A program made the position numbers and the translations under genes. A stretch of 5,355 nt of DNA from NCBI GenBank assembly GCA_938046755.1, contig CALIXC010000223.1, forward strand, positions 1 to 5,355, given 5' to 3'. The notes under the pieces are model-generated. The model was given only the letters and a program-made list of their open reading frames with translations, was not told where the DNA came from and ran no database searches. This stretch comes from an uncultured Lautropia sp. (GTDB taxonomy: Bacteria > Pseudomonadota > Gammaproteobacteria > Burkholderiales > Burkholderiaceae_E). Shown piece by piece: positions 1 to 4,528 of the stretch; position 1 is the stretch's first letter, and every line of letters starts with the position of its first letter.

Positions 1-2074
1 TGGTGATGCGGGTGGTGGTGCGCGCCTTGGTGACCTGCAGGTGGTCGCGCAATTGACTCTGCAGTCTGTCCGCCAGGTCTTCCGGCAGATTGTCTCCGGC
101 CAGAGCTCCCTTGTTCCGGATGATGGCTCCTTCCGGAATCTCGGCACCTTTCTGGCGTACCGAAGGTGTCGGTGTCTCGACCGCGATGGTCTCGGCCCAG
201 GTCTCGCGCAGTTTCAGTCCCGAGATGTACAGGTAGGCACTCTTGCCTCCCGGCAGGTTGCCGGTGCCTTTCACATAGGTGACGCCGCCGGCCGCTTCCG
301 CATCCTGCCACTTGCGATACCAGGTGATGGAGGGGTCCGAGCAGTTGGCCTTGGAATACTCCGACGCGCCGGCGACGGATCCTGCGGACAGGCGGGGAGA
401 GAGGGCGCTGTCGGTGCTGGCAAAGTAGCGGCCGCCGGAACGGACGCCATATTGCACGGCACCTTCACCGCTCTGGGGCGTGAAGGTCGCACCGAAATGG
501 TCTGCCAGGTCGTAGGCGGTCCTGTCGATGATCTCGCACAGCGACAGGTTCCTGAAGGCAACGCTGCCTTTATTGGTGAATACGACGCGTGATCTGACGA
601 TCTGGCCATGGGCCATGTAGTCGACGAAGTCATCCCCTGTATAGGCCGGATCGCGTACGGTACCGATCGGGGGGCGCAGGGCAAAGTCGGGTGTATAGAT
701 CTTGCTGGCGTAACCGTCAGGCCGGTTGATTAGTTCGTACGTAAACGAATCATTACTGCTTCGGGTGTTCTGGGCGGCCTGATTGCTGATGGACCTCGCC
801 TTGAAATCAGCCAGTCTCAGTGTGTGCTGAATGGTCTGCTGAGGCGGATAGTCGTTGAGGTCCGTCCAGAAGACCAGGACCTTGCTGGCGACCCAGTGTT
901 CGTCGGGAGGAATGGAGCCGCCGCCCCGCGTCCGGGTCGGCGTATGGGCGAGACTGGTGTCCACGCCGGTCAGACGAATCTTGACGGTGTGGTTGTCCGG
1001 CAGGCCATTGGCGGTAGGCACGGCCTCACAGTCGCCGCCGTTGGCAACCATCCAGTTCTCCGTGCTTGGCCCTCCTACATCACCGACCCTTTGATGGGCG
1101 TTGATGCCACGGCCGGCCAACTGGCTGGGAGCGCCCTGCCAGATGCTGCCGCAGCCGTCGGCAAAGCTGCCTGTGGGCAGATCGGCCTCGGCGGTATCCT
1201 GTTTCGTGCGCCAGTTGTCCAGACGCACCGATTGCGGGTAGCCGGCAACATTGAGGCTGATCTCGATGGGTTGGGTGGGATCAAGCTGCTCGACACCTTT
1301 CTTGCCGTTGCCGTTGGGGTTGCGAGCCATCAGGCCCACCAGCATGCGATGGTAGAAACCGTCCTCCTTGTTGGGGCCGCCGGCAGCCTGGAATCCGTAG
1401 GCCATGGGGTTGCCGGGAAAGGTGTCCATGACCACCACGTCGTAGAACGGGGCGGCCGTGATGGTCAGTGCCGGCGGTAGCGTTGCCGGAGCAATGGCGG
1501 GGGTATTGAGCGAGCTGACCTTCAGTGCAGGGGGTGGCATCGGGGTGCCGTTGGCGTTGGAACCCAGGACACGGGCCCTGAACCTGCCCGAGTTCGTGCC
1601 GGAGCCGGTGTAGTCCGGCAGGGCGCAGACAAGCGTCTGCCGATCGCTCGAAACGCGTGAGTCTTTGGACGCGCAATCGGTAGGGGGTGTCGCGGGCCAC
1701 TCGGCGAGCGGCTTTCCGTCGCCTCTTTTGGGAAGCGTCAGTTCGACCTTCGCATTCTTGGTACCGCCGGAATACGAGATGGCCACCTGGTAGGTGACTT
1801 CGTCATGGGTGCGTACACGCTGGTTGTTCGGACCTGTGTCGAGACCGGGGCCATCCGTGGCGTCCCATCCCGGCGTACCGTCGGAGTCGACCGTGTAGTT
1901 GACGGCGTTGATCGCAGCGTGGGTCGGTGTGGCCCACAGGGCAGTCAGCAGCGCAGCAGCCAGGAGTGTGGGCTTGAAGCGGTTGGCTGCCGAAGCTGCA
2001 GCTTGATGGCATGGCGTGTCTTCCGGGCGCAATGCCAGGGCCTGAGAGAAGGATCGGGAAACCTGCTTGTGCAT
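1..2074 (-). CDS. Large secreted surface protein with DUF11/Ig-like beta-sandwich segments, C-terminus outside the window
   Basis: The minus frame beginning with ATG at 2074 stays open for 691 codons to the window edge, so the gene is partial. Residues 1-53 form a signal peptide ending in Thr-His-Ala. The mature part starts with an Asp/Gly-rich stretch (63-81), then a segment with VRTHDEVTYQV (87-97), a pattern I associate with DUF11-type conserved-repeat domains. A similar segment with VVFTNKGSVAFRNLSLCE lies near 496-514, and HLQVTKA near 678-684 may open another. Six cysteines in the mature part fall as three sequential pairs (134/150, 308/349, 513/578). I see no transmembrane segment after the signal and no catalytic motif. 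The role is inferred: an exported, beta-rich adhesin or surface-layer type protein. The start is secure because no other ATG, GTG or TTG occurs in frame back into yacG. A modest AAGGA site lies 11 bases upstream. The exact family and anchoring mode cannot be told without the C-terminus. Confidence 0.8.
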   Translation of the reverse strand, partial: MHKQVSRSFSQALALRPEDTPCHQAAASAANRFKPTLLAAALLTALWATPTHAAINAVNYTVDSDGTPGWDATDGPGLDTGPNNQRVRTHDEVTYQVAISYSGGTKNAKVELTLPKRGDGKPLAEWPATPPTDCASKDSRVSSDRQTLVCALPDYTGSGTNSGRFRARVLGSNANGTPMPPPALKVSSLNTPAIAPATLPPALTITAAPFYDVVVMDTFPGNPMAYGFQAAGGPNKEDGFYHRMLVGLMARNPNGNGKKGVEQLDPTQPIEISLNVAGYPQSVRLDNWRTKQDTAEADLPTGSFADGCGSIWQGAPSQLAGRGINAHQRVGDVGGPSTENWMVANGGDCEAVPTANGLPDNHTVKIRLTGVDTSLAHTPTRTRGGGSIPPDEHWVASKVLVFWTDLNDYPPQQTIQHTLRLADFKARSISNQAAQNTRSSNDSFTYELINRPDGYASKIYTPDFALRPPIGTVRDPAYTGDDFVDYMAHGQIVRSRVVFTNKGSVAFRNLSLCEIIDRTAYDLADHFGATFTPQSGEGAVQYGVRSGGRYFASTDSALSPRLSAGSVAGASEYSKANCSDPSITWYRKWQDAEAAGGVTYVKGTGNLPGGKSAYLYISGLKLRETWAETIAVETPTPSVRQKGAEIPEGAIIRNKGALAGDNLPEDLADRLQSQLRDHLQVTKARTTTRIT
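1916..2074 (-). other. Sec-type signal peptide with a long N-region
   Basis: Residues 1-53 of the surface protein. The N-region is about 36 residues, longer than usual, with basic residues at 3, 7, 16, 32 and 34. It is followed by a hydrophobic core at 37-48 (LLAAALLTALWA) and a signal peptidase I site Thr-His-Ala before Ala54. There is no Cys at the cleavage point, so it is not a lipoprotein signal. A lone Cys22 in the N-region would be removed with the signal. Confidence 0.72.
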
Positions 2075-2367
2075 CGCGTCACATATCCTTGCCAGAGCGA
2101 TCGGCCGGGGTGGCCGTTCATCGGAGGCGGCATGGGCCCTGTTCCGCGTGGCGGCATGGAGAAGGGCTCGGTGCCAATCTGAAGGATAGGGTCTGCGAAG
2201 GACCGGGGCACAGCTCGCCGGAGCGGAATTGATCGAAGGAAACGGGCAGGGGATCGATGGCCCGGAGCTATGGCGCGGAAGATACGCTGCGTTGTCACCG
2301 TGCAGCGTGTGGGCCGTGTCCGCGCCGGGACAGTTGTGGCCAGGGGCGGATGCGCGGGCAGGGCCCG
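2075..2367. other. Intergenic region between yacG and the surface-protein gene
   Basis: This 293-base stretch separates the yacG stop from the surface-protein ATG. In the frame of the surface protein it contains no stop, but also no ATG, GTG or TTG, and the translation is Pro/Arg/Ala-rich without family features, so I treat it as noncoding. It holds a 7-bp inverted repeat (2284-2308) and an AAGGA ribosome-binding candidate on the minus strand at 2090-2086. I could not find a convincing -35/-10 pair for the surface gene. TATCCT-like and TTGGCA-like pieces are present on the minus strand but do not pair at proper spacing. Confidence 0.55.
2284..2308 (-). other. Hairpin in the yacG 3' region
   Basis: ACGCTGC and GCAGCGT form a perfect 7-bp inverted repeat around an 11-base loop, about 60 bases past the yacG stop. 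No T-run follows on the minus strand, so it is not a standard intrinsic terminator. It could shape the 3' end of the coaE–zapD–yacG transcript or be chance in GC-rich DNA. Confidence 0.3.
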
Positions 2368-2589
2368 TCAGTGTCGGGAGTCGGGAGGCGGGATATCGTC
2401 GTCGGCTTCAACGGGTTGGCCGGGCACCACATATTCATCGTTGGCCCAGGCGCCCAGGTCAATCATCCGGCAGCGCTCGGAGCAGAACGGCCGCCAGCGG
2501 TTCTCCGGGGCGAACAGGGACGGTCCCTGGCAGGTGGGGCAGTTGACGGTGATGCGGCGTGAAGGGGGCGGAGCGTCGGTGGGTTTCAT
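2368..2589 (-). CDS. yacG: YacG, zinc-binding DNA gyrase inhibitor
   Basis: The 73-residue protein carries the four zinc ligands of the family: Cys17-Pro-Thr-Cys20 and, after the conserved Arg-Pro-Phe, Cys36-Ser-Glu-Arg-Cys40. These are followed by the family hallmark MIDLGAWA (42-49) and an acidic, Pro-rich tail. Length and motif order match E. coli YacG (65 residues), which is known to bind GyrB and block DNA binding by gyrase. It acts in the cytoplasm. The ATG lies only 6 bases past the zapD stop and there is no clear Shine-Dalgarno site, so translation is probably coupled to zapD. The protein ends at Arg-His before TGA. Identification is very secure; the gyrase role in this organism is taken from the family. 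Confidence 0.95.
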   Translation of the reverse strand: MKPTDAPPPSRRITVNCPTCQGPSLFAPENRWRPFCSERCRMIDLGAWANDEYVVPGQPVEADDDIPPPDSRH

Positions 2590-2595
2590 GACGGC

Positions 2596-3351
2596 TCAGA
2601 GATTGCACAGGCTCAGCTCGAAATCGACGCTGCCTTCGTAGGGACGGGTCTTGAACTCGCGGTCCAGACGGCCGAAGCGGATCCACAGCATGTACTTGTT
2701 GGCCGAGAACTCGGGAATGGCGCCCAGCGTCTCGTCCAGGTGGATCTCGGCCAGCTGATAGGTCTTTCCGCCCAGCTGCTGCTGGTAGCTGCCGTTCTGG
2801 GAGGTTACGCGGCTTTTCTGGCCGGATTCGCGCAGCAGGCGCAGCACGATGGTCAGACATTCGCGCACGGCACCGAATGGTCGGGCCCATTCGATGATGG
2901 CTTCGCGCCGCTCTTCGGGCGGGCGGTGCTGCCAGGCATAGTAGAAGGGCAGGTCCACCTGGAAGCTGCAGCCCGCCATTACGCTGCGGCTGCGGATGTT
3001 CATCAGCCAGTCGTTCTCACGAAGTGCCTGGCCGGCTTTGCCGGCATTGTGCTGCAAGGCGGCCGCGGCATCCTCGATCTCGCCCAGGATCGACGACAGG
3101 GCGTCAATGGCCACATCGGGGTCGTTCTTGAACGAGGCCAGCGTCTGGCGCTGACGCTCCAGCTCGTGCAGCAGGTCGGCGCGTACCTCGGCACGTGACG
3201 ACAGTTCCATGATCTCGAACAGCGCACCCAGCGCCGCGTGGTGCGAGAGCGAGTCGTTGCGCGACACCAGTCGCTCGAAGCGGCGGTACAGCTCGTCGAG
3301 CCGAAGCATGGTGCGGACACGCTCGTTGAAGGGATGCAGGTAGATGATCAT
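2596..3351 (-). CDS. zapD: ZapD, cell division protein that bundles FtsZ
   Basis: The 251-residue product matches ZapD (DUF1342, formerly YacF) in length (E. coli 247) and along its whole course. It has an N-terminal HPFNERVRTMLRL block (6-18), a helical first half with EVRADLLHELERQR (55-68), GCSFQVDLPFYYAW (127-140), a TSQNGSYQQ segment (183-191) and the C-terminal SVDFELSLC (241-249). ZapD binds the FtsZ C-terminal tail and cross-links filaments at midcell. I chose the ATG at 3351, giving the family-like start MIIYLHPF. An alternative GTG two codons upstream (3357) is possible. Neither has a Shine-Dalgarno site; a strong GC hairpin at 3371-3391 lies just upstream. It sits between coaE and yacG, the usual order in betaproteobacteria, 194 bases after the coaE stop. 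Confidence 0.94.
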   Translation of the reverse strand: MIIYLHPFNERVRTMLRLDELYRRFERLVSRNDSLSHHAALGALFEIMELSSRAEVRADLLHELERQRQTLASFKNDPDVAIDALSSILGEIEDAAAALQHNAGKAGQALRENDWLMNIRSRSVMAGCSFQVDLPFYYAWQHRPPEERREAIIEWARPFGAVRECLTIVLRLLRESGQKSRVTSQNGSYQQQLGGKTYQLAEIHLDETLGAIPEFSANKYMLWIRFGRLDREFKTRPYEGSVDFELSLCNL

Positions 3352-3370
3352 GGGCACATGCAGGGATGGG

Positions 3371-3391
3371 CCGGGCGGTGTAGCCGCCCGG
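3371..3391 (-). other. GC-rich hairpin in the zapD leader
   Basis: CCGGGCGG and CCGCCCGG form a perfect 8-bp stem with a 5-base loop, ending 19 bases before the zapD ATG. No T-run follows on the minus strand, so a classical terminator is unlikely. It lies within the 194-base coaE–zapD gap (3352-3545), where I see no gene. It could modulate ribosome access or mRNA processing between coaE and zapD. Confidence 0.5.
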
Positions 3392-3545
3392 ATGGAACCG
3401 TGAGGAAGCCGGGATGCCTGACACTGGCAAAAGGCATGGCTCGGCCTACGCTGCCCCGATGATAACCCTGTCGGTATCGCCGGCAGCCTACCCGGGCTGC
3501 TGGGAGCAGGGCAACCGTGGTGCGCGGGCCGCTGAATGGTGGCTT

Positions 3546-4178
3546 TCAGGCCTGTCCGGCCTCGGCCAGGAAGCGTGCATGCAGCCGGCCCACCTGGGCA
3601 GCCGTGTCTGCCAGGTTGCCGCTGTTGTCGATAACGGCATGGGCCACCGCCAGCCGCTGCGCCCGGCTGGCCTGTGCAGCCATGATGCTGCGCACCTGCG
3701 CCTCGGACAGGCCCGAACGGGCCATCACGCGTGCCACCTGAACCTCCTCGGGGCAGTCCACCACCAGCACGCGGTTCACCCGGTGCAGCCAGTGGCCGGA
3801 TTCAACCAGCAGCGGTACCGCGATCAGCACGTAGGGGGGGCGGGAGACCGAGTCGTTCTTGGCAAGCCGGGACAGTTCATCGTGCACGGTGGCCTGGATC
3901 ATCGGATGCAGGATGCCTTCCAGCTCCTTGCGCCGGACCGGGGCGGCAAAGACAAGCGTTCGCATTGCGGCGCGGTCCATCCGGCCGTCCGGGGCAATCA
4001 CCTCGTTGCCGAAGGCCGTGCGGATGGCCGGAATGGCGGCGCCCCCCGGAGCCGTCAGCCGATGGGCGATCTCGTCGGTATCGACCAGCGCAGCGCCGCG
4101 TTCGACAAACAGGTCCGCCACCTTGCTCTTTCCGCTGCCGATGCCGCCGGTCAGGCCGATGGTAAAGACTGAGCTCAC
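3546..4178 (-). CDS. coaE: Dephospho-CoA kinase
   Basis: The enzyme phosphorylates the 3'-hydroxyl of the ribose of dephospho-CoA with ATP, the last step of coenzyme A synthesis, in the cytoplasm. The 210-residue protein (E. coli 206) shows the P-loop GLTGGIGSGKS (8-18) with Lys17, the substrate-side DTDEIAH (33-39), HPMI (91-94), IAVPLLVES (119-127), VLVVDCP (137-143), and the C-terminal RSGLSEAQVRSIMAAQ with VIDNSG (182-187). The reading frame stays open to an ATG at 4262, but the true start is the GTG at 4178: it has GGAGG 9 bases upstream and begins directly before the P-loop strand, as in the family, while the extra 28 residues are encoded in AT-rich intergenic DNA. It leads the coaE–zapD–yacG group. 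The pilD gene that often precedes coaE in this class is absent here. Confidence 0.96.
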   Translation of the reverse strand: MSSVFTIGLTGGIGSGKSKVADLFVERGAALVDTDEIAHRLTAPGGAAIPAIRTAFGNEVIAPDGRMDRAAMRTLVFAAPVRRKELEGILHPMIQATVHDELSRLAKNDSVSRPPYVLIAVPLLVESGHWLHRVNRVLVVDCPEEVQVARVMARSGLSEAQVRSIMAAQASRAQRLAVAHAVIDNSGNLADTAAQVGRLHARFLAEAGQA

Positions 4179-4187
4179 GCGACGAGA

Positions 4188-4192
4188 CCTCC
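4188..4192 (-). promoter_or_regulatory. Ribosome-binding site deciding the coaE start
   Basis: GGAGG on the minus strand lies 9 bases before the GTG at 4178. It sets the coaE start there and not at the upstream in-frame ATG at 4262, which has no such site. A TATAAG -10-like element at 4211-4206 lies just upstream, but without a good -35. Confidence 0.8.
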
Positions 4193-4265
4193 GGATAGAA
4201 AATTCCTTATATGAAACAGAATGATATAGAGCATTGTGAGGTGGGGTCGAGGATTCTGGCAAGCG

Positions 4266-4283
4266 TGATCGCCATATCGATCA
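4266..4283. promoter_or_regulatory. Inverted repeat TGATCG-N6-CGATCA, operator candidate
   Basis: A perfect 6-bp inverted repeat with a 6-base spacer, of the size bound by dimeric helix-turn-helix regulators. It overlaps the first copy of an 8-base direct repeat ATCGCCAT (4268-4275 and 4287-4294). No regulator can be named. Confidence 0.28.
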
Positions 4284-4324
4284 TGAATCGCCATTTCACC
4301 GAGTGTGGGCTTAGGGAAGTCCCG

Positions 4325-4344
4325 AACAGGGTAATTGCCCTGTT
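4325..4344. promoter_or_regulatory. Inverted repeat AACAGGG-N6-CCCTGTT
   Basis: A perfect 7-bp inverted repeat with a TAATTG spacer. No gene ends just upstream on the plus strand and no T-run follows on the minus strand, so an operator is more likely than a terminator. It lies just downstream of the predicted start point of the candidate coaE promoter, a position that would suit repression. Confidence 0.38.
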
Positions 4345-4357
4345 GTGTTGAATAATT

Positions 4358-4374
4358 TTAACGCGTTAACGTTA
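4358..4374. promoter_or_regulatory. Overlapping palindromes TTAACGCGTTAA and TAACGTTA
   Basis: A perfect 12-bp palindrome (4358-4369) runs into an 8-bp palindrome (4367-4374), so TTAACG occurs twice, 8 bases apart. The pair overlaps the -10 of the candidate minus-strand promoter. A central CG in an AT-rich palindrome resembles LacI-family operators, but this is only a resemblance. Confidence 0.4.
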
Positions 4375-4396
4375 CTGGTTTTATGGTGGGTGTCAA
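4369..4396 (-). promoter_or_regulatory. Candidate sigma-70 promoter toward coaE
   Basis: On the minus strand a perfect TTGACA (4396-4391) is followed after 16 bases by TAACGT (4374-4369), which keeps the three most conserved -10 positions (T1, A2, T6). Transcription would start near 4362, leaving a leader of about 180 bases before coaE. The weak -10 makes this tentative. Confidence 0.35.
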
Positions 4397-4516
4397 TGTT
4401 TTGAAGGTTGGGGGCGTTCGTCAGAGGTCAGGTTATATGCTTGCCACGTTCTAGGGTGTATGTTTGTTTTGGCGAGGGGCACGACCTACTGTGTGTCGCC
4501 TGCGACCGGGAAGTGT

Positions 4517-4523
4517 GGGAGGG
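4517..4523 (+). promoter_or_regulatory. Ribosome-binding site of the transporter gene
   Basis: GGGAGGG lies 5 bases before the GTG at 4529 and decides this start over an in-frame GTG at 4493, which would add 12 residues before the first membrane helix. Confidence 0.7.
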
Positions 4524-4528
4524 TCAAG

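Larger units (their letters stand above)
4179..4528. other. Divergent intergenic region between coaE and the transporter gene
   Basis: The 350 bases between the two divergent starts are AT-richer than the coaE side and carry no convincing gene. From left to right they hold the coaE ribosome-binding site, a TATAAG box, an inverted repeat at 4266-4283, another at 4325-4344, overlapping palindromes at 4358-4374, a minus-strand TTGACA at 4396-4391, and the transporter ribosome-binding site at 4517-4523. I could not assign a plus-strand promoter for the transporter. Confidence 0.6.

Noticed and set aside
824..1480. Plus-strand open frame of 218 codons opposite the surface-protein gene
   Set aside because: The minus frame has a signal peptide, regular beta-type sequence and paired cysteines. 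The plus frame has none of these and no ribosome-binding site.
1281..1700. Minus-strand frame of 139 codons inside the surface-protein gene
   Set aside because: It is another frame of the same strand with an Arg/His/Gln-rich, structureless translation. The frame starting at 2074 runs through unbroken.
1945..2298. Minus-strand frame of 117 codons spanning the yacG–surface gene gap
   Set aside because: It overlaps the signal peptide of the surface protein in another frame, has a Pro/Arg-rich translation and no recognisable domain.
2740..3198. Plus-strand open frame of 152 codons opposite zapD
   Set aside because: zapD is matched along its whole length on the minus strand; the plus frame is a shadow.
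3497..3509. CTGCT-GGG-AGCAG stem after coaE as a coaE terminator
   Set aside because: Only 5 bp with a 3-base loop and no T-run on the minus strand; common by chance in such GC-rich DNA.
3414..4172. Plus-strand open frame of 252 codons opposite coaE
   Set aside because: It lies almost wholly antisense to a secure coaE gene in high-GC DNA, where long shadow frames are expected. The translation is low in family features and rich in His, Gln and Arg, and there is no ribosome-binding site.
4325..4344. Rho-independent terminator
   Set aside because: The stem is short, no gene precedes it on the plus strand, and the minus strand lacks a T-run after it. An operator fits better.
4391..4528. Plus-strand promoter for the transporter gene
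   Set aside because: Pieces such as TTGCCA and TATATG are present, but no -35/-10 pair has acceptable spacing and match.
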